A DNA stretch of 64,000 bases from Cylindrotheca closterium. Its lineage: Eukaryota > Bacillariophyta > Bacillariophyceae > Bacillariales > Bacillariaceae. The translations under genes and the position numbers were made by a program. The notes beneath the pieces were generated by a model. It did no database searches, was not told the origin of the DNA, and saw nothing but the letters and a program-made list of their open reading frames with translations. Positions 36,936 to 49,190 of the stretch are shown piece by piece. Numbering within the stretch: position 1 is the stretch's first letter; each line of letters opens with the position of its first letter. Where the stretch lies: assembly GCA_933822405.4 (NCBI GenBank), contig CAKOGP040000001.1, positions 1,199,137 through 1,263,136 on the forward strand, read 5' to 3'.

Positions 36936-37465
36936 TCTGCTTCCACAAAGCAAGTTGTATCACCATAGCGGAGCTGGCCTGCGACAAGCTTGTCAGATCA
37001 GTCACATTCGGGCTTATTGGAACAAACCGCATCATACTTCCACCAAGTTCTTTCGTTGCCGTTTATTTGAAAGGCCATTTTGCTTCGCACCATTATTGGC
37101 ATTATTGGAATAGCTCATCAAATTATTCCCTGCTACGCCATTGAGAGGGTAAATTCCCTAGTTGTCCAACAGAGGTAACCGAGTTTGTGATACTGGCACC
37201 CATTAGTGCATGAAGTATTCCAATTTTCTATCGTCGGTCATAGGGCAGAGTTAATAGAAACGCTCAATGCGTATACTTCTTCAATGATCGTAAAATATGA
37301 ATGGGTTTGTTTCATCCTTGCTTTCGCACAGTATTACTCCAAAATTGACAGACTTGGTTGTAACGTCTGCCTGTCCGCTCTCATATCCACAAAAATTGAT
37401 TTTCACCCAAAACCAACAAAACCGCGGCATCTCGACACGATATACCCACAACACTGATCGTTACA
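36936..37465. other. Spacer between the tandem Mrs2-like genes
   Basis: 530 bases. It contains the START-gene relic at 36962-37060; beyond it the sequence is AT-rich with no other recognised feature. The promoter of copy 2 must lie here. Confidence 0.5.
36962..37060 (-). pseudogene. Relic of the 3' end of the START-domain gene
   Basis: On the minus strand this reads through the C-terminal part of the START-domain protein encoded at 39191-41029. The relic gives SMMRFVPISPNVTDLTSLSQ then ASSAMV, where the intact gene has NIMRPVPGNPNLTDLTSLSQ then VSSSMV. The nucleotide match is strong over about 85 bases (GCGACAAGCTTGT, AGATCAGT) and fades upstream. The last 25 or so codons of the gene are missing. 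It marks the original extent of the segment duplicated with the Mrs2-like gene. Confidence 0.85.
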
Positions 37466-39155
37466 ATGCAGGGTCTTACAGATGGTCTTTCTAGTAGATA
37501 TATCAGTGGAAATCGATCCATTTTACTGCCCGCGTTGGAGAACTTGAGGATCGCTGAAAACGACAAACGAGTTCGTTCGCTTCACGAGCGCCTGGAAGAG
37601 TTACTTGTTTTCGAAATCCGCAAAAACGGGTAAGAACAGGGAAAGGTTTTTTCCCTGACTCCATGCTCATCTCTCACTACTAGATCTGATTTTAAAATAT
37701 AGTGGGACAGACTATCATACCTTCAGTGTCAGGACACTTCACAAGCATATTCTGGATGCGATAACCAAATCACGCGAAAAGAAACACGACGACGAAAACG
37801 AAGGCATCTTGAATGATCTGGCTTTGGGCCGGGCGATATTTACTGAATCACCCCTCCCGATGGACAACATTACTGAAGACACAAACCGATTAGCAACACC
37901 CGAAACGTCGCTGGCTGGCAAAGATGAGGTGGCTGGGGATGATGCGACCTCAGGATCATCAGGAACAAAAGCTAGGGATGTAACGTACCGAGAGTTGTTG
38001 GGTGGCTTTTTACACCCACGAGATTTAAGGAAGCTTGTAACGCCTTTCTCCGCCTCGAATGAGCCAGAATTTATCGTTCGGCGTCATGTGATCCTCTTAC
38101 ACTTTGATTCGTTGCGTGCGATCATTCTCCGAGACCGAGTCCTACTACTTGTTCCTGATGGGGCTGATTCCATTCTAGTGCAACTTGAAAAAATGATTCT
38201 GGGCGGGATAGACAATATGGATGACATGTCCGAAAACCCTGAAGCAATACAAGATTTGCAAAAAGTTGACGAGGACGAGAACGATGACGATGATGCCTTA
38301 GACACTGTTTTGGAAGACCCGAACAAAAGCGACGAAGTGGTCGATGAAAACAACTCGGATTCTAGCGAAAGCGATAGCGAGATCAAGATAGAGAGGATTG
38401 AAAGAGGTAAATTCAAGAGCATTCACCAAGATGAATGGGCAGAACTGGAGGGGAACGCCTGGGTCGAGTTGCCATTCGAGCTTCAGAGTGTGGATGCGAT
38501 CTTGAACCGCGTGGCATCAATTCTTGCGGAAGATGTAATGGACCTTCAATTGTCGGCAGATAAACTGATTACGGATCTTCTAACGCCTGGCGCAGATGTT
38601 GGTGAGCGTGCACAAGAAGTCCTACGTACAATGAAGAACTTGGTGAAAGAAATGCAGTCTCGAGTGACAGGTTTCCACAGAGCGCTTGAAAACATGCTGG
38701 AGGACTATGAAGAAATGTCATTAATGAACTTATCCAGACTGCTATCGCATCCCGAGCGATTCATTCAGCCAGTATCACAAGCAACTCTTGACGAAGAATC
38801 GGATGAACCAGAGCTCATTCTTGAGGCTCATCTTCAGCGCGCATACACGCTAACGAACGCACTGAACCTTGTACAAGGCCAAGTCAATACTACGGAAGAA
38901 TTTGTAGTGCAGAAATCCGACAGTATTCGAAATAGATTGCTCTACATTAATATGTTGATCAGTCTATTGTCGCTCGCAGTGGCAGGAGCTTCGTTTGTTG
39001 GGTCCGTGTTTGGTATGAACGTGCCGAACCCGCTCGAAGATGATGAATCAGCCTTCACGTTCTTGACAGCAGTCACAATTGGAGGATCGCTAGGATTCGT
39101 GATCATTGTCTTTTTCATTATTCGGCTGGTTGGAGTTTTGCCTTCGGTGATGTAA
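37466..39155 (+). CDS. Mrs2/CorA-type magnesium channel, tandem copy 2
   Basis: Exons 37466..37629 and 37703..39155, phase 2, 538 residues. It matches copy 1 along its whole length: RYISGNRSILLPALENL against RYLRGNRRLLIPELENL, identical RRHVILLHFDSLRAIILRDR, and a C-terminal FGMNVPNP pore motif. The intron is at the same position and phase with the same donor (GGGTAAGAAC). The acidic spacer region (about residues 120-220) is the most divergent part. Key features for Mg2+ transport, the GMN motif and two terminal membrane helices (LLYINMLISLLSLAVAGASF; IGGSLGFVIIVFFIIRLVGV), are intact in both copies, so both are probably functional. Confidence 0.88.
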
Positions 39156-39190
39156 ACAAAGCAAGTCTGCTACAGAAATAAAAGTTGCGA

Positions 39191-41029
39191 TTACCTGACG
39201 TTGTTGAAAAAGTCCTGAATTCCCATGATTCCAATGCGTGCCGCCAAGAATTGGGGTACCATGGAGGAGCTGACTTGCGACAAGCTTGTTAGATCAGTTA
39301 GATTTGGGTTTCCTGGAACAGGCCGCATGATATTTACTCCCATCAAGACTTCACTCTTGCTGTTTGGTTGGATATTCTTGGAAGCACCACAAGCATGATG
39401 ACCAGCCGATCCTGTGTTGAGCGATCGGCTGATGACGACATACCCCTCTTCGCTGTCCAGCTTGCTTGCGTGCATGACGGTTGAGAGTGTGAGCGCCATG
39501 CGCGTGAACGGCACCTTAGTTTTGCTCTTGACGACTTTGGTGCCATCGCTTCCACCGCAGGTAATATTGTCTGTAACAATCAAAGCATCACTTCTTCCCA
39601 AATTATAGTCATTGTATTCGGAGGTTCGATCGCTATTCCACAAGAGATTGATAAACTCTAGAGGACTCCTCCTAACCACCCCACGAGCTAGGAAAAGTGG
39701 AACATCAGATCCATAGAAATTTTGCCCTCCTCGACTTGTTCCACACCAAAACAAAACGTGATGTTGGAGTTCTTTGTAGAATTCTTGCTCTGACAATTGC
39801 GCCATTTGTTCGAGATACCTTCCAGTCTTGCCCTCTGGTTTCCATTCCACGATACTTGAGTCTTTTGAAGAAGATTGTCCATCGATTGACACAGCACTCA
39901 TCTCAATTGCTTTCATCTTCATCTTTCCAAGAGCATCCGCAATGAGTTCTAGATTGCAGAACTCCGTCTCCAAGTCGATATATTGGGCCTTCTGTCTCTT
40001 TTCCTTCGATTTCTTAGATTGGGGCAGCCATACATCAACATCATCCACACGAAGTAAAAACTTGCTAAAGTCAGCGGGAGTAACAACCGGATGGTCATCG
40101 GTAGAGTTGGACGGTATTTGTATCTCGAGACTCAGACGATCTAACACAGATCTTCGCTCTGCGGAGCTCTCGCCAGACGGGGTGCCGCACCCTCCTCTAG
40201 ATGATGTCCTGGTGGATCTTTCATTGCTTGAACTGTCTTGCCCTTGTCCAAACAACAAGCCTCCAACAGCTCCACCAATAACACCTCCAATTTCTTGCGT
40301 GATTTTACCAGCTTGATTAGAAACAAATGGAACAAAATGAACAATACCATGGACCAAAGCATCAATGGGTGACTGGGAACTGCTGCTTTCACCACTACTC
40401 GTGGTCGATCCAAATGCCATTCCCAAGACGTTCCCTGTTGCATCACAAACCATGCTGGTAGCAGTGGTTGCAATATGTAAGGGTACTGTAACAGGAAGCT
40501 TCACTACATGAACTGCAAAGCTTCCTGTCGACACTGCAGCATCTCGTCCGGTGGATGCCACCGAAAAGGCTACATTGCGACTGCAATCCAACAGTATTTC
40601 CATCTCTTTGGACGCGACAAGGGCTTGCACCGCGCGTGCTTAAAAAAGGCAATAGCTGACGTGAGATACAGATACGTTCTGACTGCGGACTGGTGTAAAA
40701 ACTGATAGAACCTCATAGGACTTACCCCAATGTTGAAACGAATCGGGAAGGTTTCTACTCTTGCTGTGACCGGAAGCGGCGACAATCACAGCATTCACTG
40801 GTTCATTCTCTTCATCCAATCTGGATGTGCAGGATGCATCATCATCATTACTTGAACTGCAGGGTGAAGGAGTGACGCAAGCTTCTCCTTCTGAACTCGA
40901 ATTGTCATTATCATTCGAGTTCATGCGACGAATAGCCTGTATTATGCCATCGAAACTTGCATTCGAGGGCGAGTCTCGCTTTCGCCTCTCTCGCTTTGGA
41001 TTGTTGTCAAAACGAAATACCTTCACCAT
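39191..41029 (-). CDS. START-domain-like lipid-binding protein
   Basis: Exons 40726..41029 and 39191..40638 join in phase 1 (donor GGG|GTAAGT, acceptor TTAAG) and give 583 residues. The first 250 residues are low-complexity with a Ser/Asp-rich segment and a Gly-rich hydrophobic stretch (IGGVIGGAVGGLLFG) that could insert in a membrane. The C-terminal half resembles the START-like fold used for lipid binding: SPLEFINLLWNSDRTSEYND, then MALTLSTVMHASKL, EEGYVVISRSLNTGSAGHH, and a closing PVPGNPNLTDLTSLSQ followed by VPQFLAARIGIMGIQDFFNN. That C-terminal amphipathic helix is typical of START proteins. The ligand is unknown. The gene converges on Mrs2 copy 2 with only 35 bases between the stop codons. 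Confidence 0.68.
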
Positions 41030-41371
41030 TTTCTATAGGGAAGGGTGATAGAAGTTATGTTTTTACTGATACCTCACTGTATCCCAGCAAAACAGACGAA
41101 GTCGTGTTGTTGCTTTCGAAACAAAGTGCGTTGCAACATGTTGCAAGATAAAGAACTGTAATTTTGGTCGCACGCAGTGTCTCTACGACTTTATTTTTTT
41201 CGAAAACCCGACCAATCAACTGAAACCAATGCAACTCCGACTCGAAGAATCAAATTGTCATCGGTCCTTCCTTCGCCTCGCTTTCAGACATCACAATCAT
41301 GAACCAAATCCAACCACGATGAATTCTGCATTCTGCGACGAAACAACGAAAGCTTCCTTGTGGAAAGAATA
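41030..41371. promoter_or_regulatory. Divergent intergenic region
   Basis: 342 bases between the START-domain gene (-) and the propeller-like gene (+). No motif, repeat or RNA gene is recognised. Confidence 0.35.
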
Positions 41372-43116
41372 ATGCAACACAGAATCGTTGCACTTCTGAT
41401 ACAGATCTACCTACAGCCGTCGCAAGCACTTCTTACCGTCCTTTCGTTTCCAAAAGCACGACAAGCTCCTACTATGGGAATCGCTGCGTCAATATTCCAG
41501 AACAATCCAACCGAGACGACCACCCAGCCCAAAAAGGAAAAGGTTCCAGAGGATGTCAAAGCCGATTGGGTAAAAGCGGTTGACAAATTTACAAAGGATA
41601 TTCTTGATCCAAGCTATCTCCATCTTCCTGTTCGAGGATCTACATTGAATGCATCCTTGCTGTACCCAAGTGACTACCCAGACCACCCGGGTCTGATGCC
41701 AGGTACTCACAAGCATTTGGGGGGTGCCTATGATCCCACCGATGGATGTATCTATGGAGTTCCGGCCAATTCCAAGTCGATTTTATGTATTTACAAAAAT
41801 GAGGAGGATGGAGAATATCGAATGAAAGCAATTCCCTTGCCAGAGCGTATTCAAAAACGTCAAATGAAATGGCTTCGTGGTATCATTGCACATGGATATC
41901 TTTGGGCCATTCCAGCCTGGGCGGATTCTCTACTCTGCGTAGATATTGATGCATACTGGGGACGACGTGAATTGGCAGAGGGGCAAACGGACTATGTGAA
42001 TCTCATTCCATTGCCGGAGGGGCACCCAAAGAGTATGCGGTGGCAATGGCACGGCGCGGGTATCAATATTGAACAAACTGCAATCTACTGTATTCCTTCC
42101 AACACCAAACAAGTCCTAAAGGTCGATGTTGCAACAAAGACGACTTGTTTCATTGAGATTGAATACGACAAGGAAAAGTACACTGACTTCGAGCTCGACT
42201 GTACAAACAAATGGTACGACAGTAATTGGTTGATTTATATCGTGCTGGGCAATTCATGCATGGCATTATGTACAAGGTATACTGACTTTTCCTTCCTTCT
42301 TTAGGTATGGCGGCATCGTTGGAGATGACAATGCTATCTATGGTATCCCGTATCGAGGTAAGTTGCAAAGAGAGTGAGCATCCTCACGGAACCAGATGCA
42401 AAGTACAGCAACTAACGTGAAAATTTACAATATGTATGTATTCAGCTCCTGGTGTGCTCCGAATCGATTCGACAAACGATACAGCCAAGATAATTGGTCC
42501 AAATTACGGTGTCGGCAACTTCTTCTGGCATGGAGGAATCAAGAAGCACGGGAAGATTTATGCCCATCCAAGTCATGCCGAAACAGTCCTTGTGATTGAT
42601 ACGAAAAAAGAAAGCAGAGGCTTGATATCAGAGTTGGAAATTCATAGAGGAGAAAATGACAAAAGCGATCGAACAAAGTTCAAATGGCTCGGTGGAAGTG
42701 TTGGTGCAGATGGAAACATATATTGCCCCGCATGTGATGTGTCCGCAGTTTTGAAAATCAATCCTACAACAGACCATTGTGAGACCTTCGGCTTCGCAGG
42801 AACTACGAAAAACAAGTGGCAAGGTGGTACACTGTCAACTAGAGACAATTGCATATATTGCATTCCAGCTGATGGGGTTCATGTATGCAGAATTGCAACA
42901 GATCCGAATATCGAGGGAGAGAATCCGGTGCAGTTATTAGGGAACTTGCCCGAATCAAAAGACAAGTGGCAAGGAGCTGCAACTGGCTTGGATGGGTCTC
43001 TCTACTTTATTCCCGAGAACGGATACCGTGTGATGAAGGTAACTCCTCCTCCCCAACCTCCGAAGATCGTGGATGGCAAACTTCCCGAGGACGATGTAAA
43101 AATCGAGCTAATGTAA
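41372..43116 (+). CDS. Beta-propeller-like repeat protein
   Basis: Exons 41372..42213, 42305..42357 and 42446..43116; 521 residues. The first ATG in frame is 41372; a second at 41475 (MGIAASIF) would remove a hydrophobic leader (RIVALLIQIYLQ) that may be a signal peptide. From about residue 110 the protein has repeats of about 45-55 residues of the form K-W-x-G-G/A-x-x-x-x-D-G-x-I-Y-x-I/V-P. Examples are LGGAYDPTDGCIYGVPANSK, NKWQGGTLSTRDNCIYCIPA and DKWQGAATGLDGSLYFIPEN. This is the pattern of a propeller with one Asp-Gly turn per blade, similar to SMP-30/Vgb-type or kelch-like propellers. No catalytic residues are obvious, so function is unknown. Confidence 0.65.
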
Positions 43117-43340
43117 CCTATAAAAATCTGTTTCTTTACTTGGAAGCATGAAGGATAGCGATTGTTACTGTCCTATCATAGAACATATAACTGGTAGTCA
43201 AAGTGTCACGATTTGAGTAGAGTTCGCGCGATTTCTTCGCGCGAGGATTCGGTTTGCAAAAATTGGGACTGGATGTACCGGAATGAAGCTGGAACTACTA
43301 CACACTCACAGTTGACAAATCAACTGCATATTGACTGACA

Positions 43341-45676
43341 ATGGAGGATGTAATGACAATAACGCCCCTGGGAGCAGGACAGGAAGTTGGAAGATCCTGT
43401 CATTTGCTCGAGTTTCGAGGCATGAAAATCATGCTTGATTGTGGAATTCATCCTGGCTATGAAGGAATGAATGGTCTTCCCTTTCTGGACCAAGTGGAGC
43501 CCGACCAAATTGATGTGCTGCTGGTGACGCATTTTCATCTTGACCACGCTGCCTCCCTTCCATATTTGACAGAGCGAACATCTTTCAAAGGGAGAATCTT
43601 CATGACGCACCCAACAAAGGCTGTCCTGAGACTTCTACTTGGTGACTACATTCGTTTGTTACAATCCAAAAATGCCAAGCCAGAAGATGTGTTGTATACA
43701 GAGGCAGAGCTTCAGTCCTGCATTCAGAAAATTGAACTGATAGACTATCACACAACAGTAACAATGGGGGGTCTCGGCTTTCATGCATTGAACGCTGGTC
43801 ACGTGTTGGGTGCCTGTATGTTTTGGATGGATATTGGTGGACGGACGGTTCTGTATACTGGAGACTACAGTATGGAGGACGATCGTCACTTAATGGCTGC
43901 CGAATTACCTGAGAAGAAACCAGATGTTTTGATTTGCGAGTCTACCTATGGAGTGCAAGTTCATGCCAGTAAAGCAGAACGAGAAGCACGTTTCACTGGT
44001 ACAGTAGAAAGAATTATTTCTCGAGGCGGACGATGTTTAATCCCAGTTTTCGCACTGGGTCGAGCGCAGGTACGAACGACGTTGCTAGAGTCTTGTATTC
44101 ATGATTACAAAGATGTTGGCTCACCCTTTTTTATTCAGGAATTGTTGCTAATTCTTGATGAATACTGGCAAGAAAACCCACACCTTCAAAACATTCCAAT
44201 TTGGTATGCAAGTAAGCTTGCATCCCGTGCACTTCGTGTGTATCAAACCTATGCGAACATGATGAATGCCAGGATAAGAGCACAAATGGATGTCAGTAAT
44301 CCATTCAGCTTCAAGTATATCCAGAATTTGAAATCGATTGATGTCAATAGCTTCGATGATTCTGGCCCATCGGTTGTGTTCGCGTCGCCAGGTATGCTTC
44401 AAAGCGGAGTGTCACGTCAACTGTTTGACCGCTGGGCTACAGATCAAAAGAATGGGGTCGTGATTGCCGGTTATGCTGTGGAACATACGCTTGCAAAGGA
44501 AATTATGAACCAACCAAAAGAGGTCGTCACAATGGAAGGAAGACGACAGCCACTCAACTGTCTTGTGGACTATGTCAGTTTTTCGGCCCACGTGGATTTT
44601 GTCCAAAATAGAACCTTCATCACACAAGTGGCTCCAAAACACATTATCCTCGTCCATGGCCAGAAGGATGAAATGGGACGGCTGAAGAGTGCTTTGCTGC
44701 TGCAGTACCGCCAGTTGCCGGAGGTAAGATGACCTCGCTCATACTTGTATAAAATTGCATGAATGGACCTCACTTTTGCGTCATGAAATTACAGAACAAA
44801 AGACCGACCATCACAATGCCACCGAATCTTCAAACTGTTTCACTCAAATTTGCCCGGCGTGTCTCTGCCAAAGTCATGGGAAGTTTGGCAATGCGTGAGT
44901 CTGAGCCTGTCAAAGGAGAAGAGATATCAGGCATTCTGGTCACCCACAATTTTCAATCTAAGATTGTCAAACCGGAAGACCTTGCGACTTATACCCCACT
45001 AAGACTTGGATCAATTACTTCCAAGCTTCATGTTCCGTTCGCTGGTTCTGTTGAAACACTTAGGCTTTTTCTCAAAGAGATGTTTATGGGTGTGACGGAA
45101 ACTCAACTGGAAGCCGAGGACGGAGACAACGAGGTTGTCCCCTTCAAGTTTTCCCTACACGACAATAAAGTGTCGGTTACAGTCGGAAATAGGAAGGGTA
45201 TTGCGGTTGTGGAATGGGAAGCTAGTCCTGCTGCCGACGTCATTGCTGACGCACTCATTGCTTTACTAATGCATGCACAAAGCAGTGCTGCTTCGATTCG
45301 ACTATCGAGTCAACCGCATCATCATCCAAAGGCTGATAATGACGAACCTTCTGCAAAGAAGCAACGTTCCAATGAAGAAGATCTAACCGAAAATCGACTA
45401 AAGCTAATCAAGGGAATTCTGAAAGATCAATTTGCAAATGTTGAAGCAGTCTATGAAGGAAACACCGGTACTTATGAAATCACAACCGACTGTGGGCTGG
45501 AATCCAAAGTTAGCGAGGAAGAGAAATTGGTGTGCACCGTCAAAGTCAACTTTGACGACGCGTCTGGATCTTATGCTGAAATTTCGGTGGAATGCGAAGA
45601 TGAGAAGCTGGCAACAAATGTTAGAGAATGCTTAAGGAATCTGACAGTTGCTTTCGCACCAATTAAGGCACCTTGA
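43341..45676 (+). CDS. CPSF3: Cleavage and polyadenylation specificity factor subunit 3 (CPSF73/Ysh1)
   Basis: The endonuclease that cuts pre-mRNA before polyadenylation. Exons 43341..44069, 44139..44723 and 44795..45676 give 731 residues. The metallo-beta-lactamase domain has HFHLDHAA (motif 2), NAGHVLGACMF (motif 3) and TGDYSMEDDRH (motif 4), the zinc ligands. The beta-CASP domain shows FALGRAQELLLILDEYW across the first splice, then the conserved SFSAHVD and ILVHGQKDEM. The C-terminal domain (from about residue 500) follows human CPSF73 order. The first intron (69 bases) is stop-free and a multiple of three; retention would insert 23 residues directly after GRAQ, where family members have none. 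Confidence 0.95.
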
Positions 45677-45910
45677 GAGATATTGGAGCTAGAATCGAAG
45701 TCATCTCTGCTAATGGTTCGGGCGGAGGTGCTGAAGGGGGGGTATTTCATGTCTGGCTTCCAACCAGAAATTGCGCAACATAGCACATTGAATTGTTCAA
45801 GTAGTTTCACATCCTCTGGGGTGCAAAATCTAAATGCAACACATCGCCATGGAAAGCATATACTAGTTTTGATATCTACTACTGTTTTATTCTTTTACTA
45901 GCTTGTTTAC

Positions 45911-46972
45911 TTAGAAGTCATCCATACCAAGATCGTCAAGATCGTCATCGCTATCAGAGGCAGCCTTTTTTGGCTCTGACACTTTTTTTTTCTCTGTAGG
46001 TTTTGGGGTTTCTGGTTGTGGTTTCGGTTCTTCCACCTTCATTTCAACAGTCACTTCTTCCGGCTCTTCCACAGGCTTGGGTGTGGGTTCTTCTTCGGGC
46101 TCCTCGCTCTCACTACTACCGTTCACCGTGGTTTCTTCAACCTCGGCATCGATAGCTTCCTCAGCTTTGACTTCAGGAGGCGGCGTCTCAACTCCTGCTT
46201 CTGCATTTGCCTTTGCAAGAAGGAGCTCGTTGGCGACGTTTTCGTCCCCTCCTGCCTCTTTCAGCACTTTTCGTCGTTCGGCAGCCGAAACGAAATCAAG
46301 CGGTCGCTCGTACTCAAAGTAGTCATCCACATCGGCAACATCTTCCACGATGCGATCACGATCCATAACAAAGTTGTCTGCTCCCTTGGCACCACATGTA
46401 AAGCAACCCAATCCACCAATTCCTGTGTTACCCTCAAAGAAGAATTCACGACTCTTGGCAATAAAGATTGTAGATCCACATTTCTTGCAAGTAAAAGCCT
46501 TTAGATCCTTTTCTTGTTCCTTGCTTGTGATAATATTGTTCCAGTTTGGTTGACGATCCCACACTGGAATCTTGAAAACATATCGAGCACGGTACCACTT
46601 GACAAAAAATGCCATGGCAAACCAATAGTAGGGATTTTTGAAGCACCATCTGTTCTTCAATCCTACAAGCAGTCCAAGGGCTAGATAGGTAATTGGGCCA
46701 TGTATCTTGCTAATAATTCCAGCCATTTTGACGTCTTCCAATCCAGCAGCCTTGGTAGTATCGAGGCGTTTCATGAAGCTCTTAAGACGACTCTCTTTCT
46801 CCAATTCATGGTCGACATTTCCCCGACCGGAAGCTTGTTGTGTACGGAACAAAGGTGATGTCTTGAAAGGTGATGTAACGTGATTGTGCACCCTGTGGCT
46901 TTGGAAGCCACTGCAAGTAAAGACTGCCGAAGCAATTAGAAGGAAACGTAACCACATCATGGTTTTCCTCAA
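45911..46972 (-). CDS. Plastid-targeted zinc-ribbon membrane protein
   Basis: Single exon, 353 residues. The N-terminus MRKTMMWLRFLLIASAVFTC ends CSGF|QSHRV, a signal peptide followed by the diatom plastid-import motif. Two probable membrane segments follow (GPITYLALGLLVGL and NPYYWFAMAFFVKWY). A zinc-ribbon-like set is next: CKKC at about residue 164 and CFTC about 27 residues later, separated by FIAKSREFFFEGNTGIGG. The C-terminal 120 residues are acidic Pro/Glu-rich, ending DDDLDDLGMDDF. I cannot name an orthologue. The targeting and the paired-Cys site suggest a role in assembly or redox/metal handling at a plastid membrane, but this is inference. Confidence 0.75.
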   Translation of the reverse strand: MRKTMMWLRFLLIASAVFTCSGFQSHRVHNHVTSPFKTSPLFRTQQASGRGNVDHELEKESRLKSFMKRLDTTKAAGLEDVKMAGIISKIHGPITYLALGLLVGLKNRWCFKNPYYWFAMAFFVKWYRARYVFKIPVWDRQPNWNNIITSKEQEKDLKAFTCKKCGSTIFIAKSREFFFEGNTGIGGLGCFTCGAKGADNFVMDRDRIVEDVADVDDYFEYERPLDFVSAAERRKVLKEAGGDENVANELLLAKANAEAGVETPPPEVKAEEAIDAEVEETTVNGSSESEEPEEEPTPKPVEEPEEVTVEMKVEEPKPQPETPKPTEKKKVSEPKKAASDSDDDLDDLGMDDF

Positions 46973-47234
46973 AGTGTCGTGTTGTCAGATTTCTTGTCAA
47001 AAGTTGATGTTTTACATGTTTTTCTTTCGGATTCCAGGTGGAAGGGGATGGACAGACGTCGAAGGAATTTAGGATTTATTCTTCAATCAGATTTTAGTTG
47101 CCAATCCACTCAATATTCCAAAGAGTAGTTTTCGCATTCCAGATTCCTTCAAACAAGAGAACCTTCATTTCACGATTTCAACTTGAAAGACATCTGCCAT
47201 AAAATCACACAACATACAACATCATACTCTAGAC

Positions 47235-49023
47235 ATGAACTTTTCATCATCTATCCTCGTAGCAGTATTGCTGGCTCTGTCTGCCGGATTCGTTCAATCG
47301 GAAGAAGAGGAGCAGCCAATAACTTATGGAGCAGATGTGGTACGTTTTCGACTGTGATAATGCTTGCAACTCCAACACATATGAACGTGGCATTCATCAG
47401 ACTTTATTATTGTATGCATTCACCCGCAGTCTTATCCCATGCAACACGAACAAGCTTCCAAGAATTATCCATGGCTCCCATGGAATAAAGACCCTAACAT
47501 TCCAGTACCAGAGGAATACGAAGGAATGCCTCTACAGCCACTTGGAAATAAGCAGTCATTCTACGACGATCTGAGTAAGTCAGCCAAAAATCAATCATTA
47601 TCGGTGTCAGTGGAATGATTGACACCTGAAACTTATATGCGCACCTATTATCAATTGATACCTAGTCCTAGGATGTTATGAATATTATGGCAAGAAAGGG
47701 AAAAGATGTCTTGAAACTGAGAAGGATCGGATTGCTATGACCCTACGACAGCCCAAGAGCATGTACAATTACACCAAACTTGGGTATACCAAGATCCGAG
47801 CTCCGGACAATGTCTTCAGCTTAATAAAAGAATTTTGGGACAAGAACAAGGGAAAAGAAAAACTGGAAAGGTATGCATCATAATATGCAACAGTCCAATT
47901 CATTGCTTGCTGAATGTATTCAAACTGACAATTCCATTATCTATACAGATGGGGCATTGGAAACACATACACTAACCATTGGGATGTGCCAACCCACATG
48001 CTGAGTATCGAGGACGAGAACTTGGAAAACGGTGGCTACGTCTTGAAACAACACATTTGGAACGCCGCTCGTGATACGATCAGTGCTTGGACGGGTCAGC
48101 AACTCGCCGAATGTAGTCTCTATGGCATTCGAATTTACAAAGAAGGTGCCGTCTTAGCTCCTCACGTGGATCGGTTGCCTCTCGTCAGCTCTGCGATCAT
48201 CAATGTTGATCAAGATGTGGACGAGCCTTGGCCTTTGGAGGTGATTGGTCACGATGGTATTGCAGTGAACATTACTATGTTGCCTGGAGATCTTGTCTTG
48301 TATGAGTCGCATTCAATCATTCATGGCGTAAGTTGCCACCTAGTTGTCGTTCTGTTTCTACCGCAATATGACTCACCTATGAAATATCTTAACTTTGATC
48401 GTTGCTCTACAGCGCCAATTTCCGTTGAAAGGAAGATTCATGGCCAACGTGTTTGTACACTTTGAGCCCATTGGTGCTGTAGGAGATCCAATGTACCTTG
48501 ACCCAGATTTGCCTGGGTACATTATCAGGGGTTCAGAAGAAGAAAAGAATTGGCGCAAGAATAATCCTGATGGCTACCGGCTAGTCGAGGGGAAGTTTAC
48601 CACTGGTTCTACAGACGCACACAATGCAGCTGGGCTTGGAAAGCATGAGGAAGTAAAGAGAATATTACAGGAGAAACCAGAATACGTCAACCATCGAGAT
48701 ATTAATGGATGGATGCCACTTCATGTAAGCAGAAATCGAGGGATCTCTATTTTATCTTATCCATGCAATCGCAGTGCTTACATCTTCAATTTTGTACTGT
48801 ACAGGAGGCTGTGCGGAAAGGGCACATCGAGACTATTGCCGTTCTCTTGGAGCATGGCGCAGATATTAATGCGAGAACAAAAAATGCAGGGAGAGGAGCT
48901 GCTGGAGGCAGTGCTCTCTGGTGGGCCATAAAAATTCATGGTGAAGACAGTGCCATTGTGGAGTTTTTGAAACAGAATGGAGCGCAGAATTTTGCACCAA
49001 ATGAAGGAAATCATGAACTATAA
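47235..49023 (+). CDS. Secreted 2OG-Fe(II) oxygenase (prolyl 4-hydroxylase-like) with ankyrin tail, copy B
   Basis: Six exons: 47235..47339, 47430..47574, 47666..47870, 47949..48327, 48413..48724 and 48805..49023; 454 residues. Signal peptide MNFSSSILVAVLLALSAGFV. The domain order equals that of copy A: a Cys/Gly-rich N-terminal part (YYGKKGKRCLETEKDRIAMT), WGIGNTYTN, LYGIRIYKEGAVLAPHVDRL with the HVD iron ligands, SHSIIHG with the distal His, PLKGRFMANVFVHFEP, then two ankyrin repeats (AHNAAGLGKHEEV; HEAVRKGHIETIAVLLEHGA). The third exon could also start six bases later at 47672; the chosen site keeps the same spacing as copy A. Only one of its five introns lies near an intron of copy A. Confidence 0.83.
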
Positions 49024-49190
49024 TAATTTGAACGAAATCAAAATAGTATTCAAAAGTTATTGACAGCATTTAGTCCTAATATGGTCTGAATTATTTCACA
49101 GCGAGTTGCCAGGATAGTGTTAAGGATGTATTGCTTGATACAGAAGAACTGTCCAAACAAGTATTCTCCACAAGTATTACACAAGTTCGC

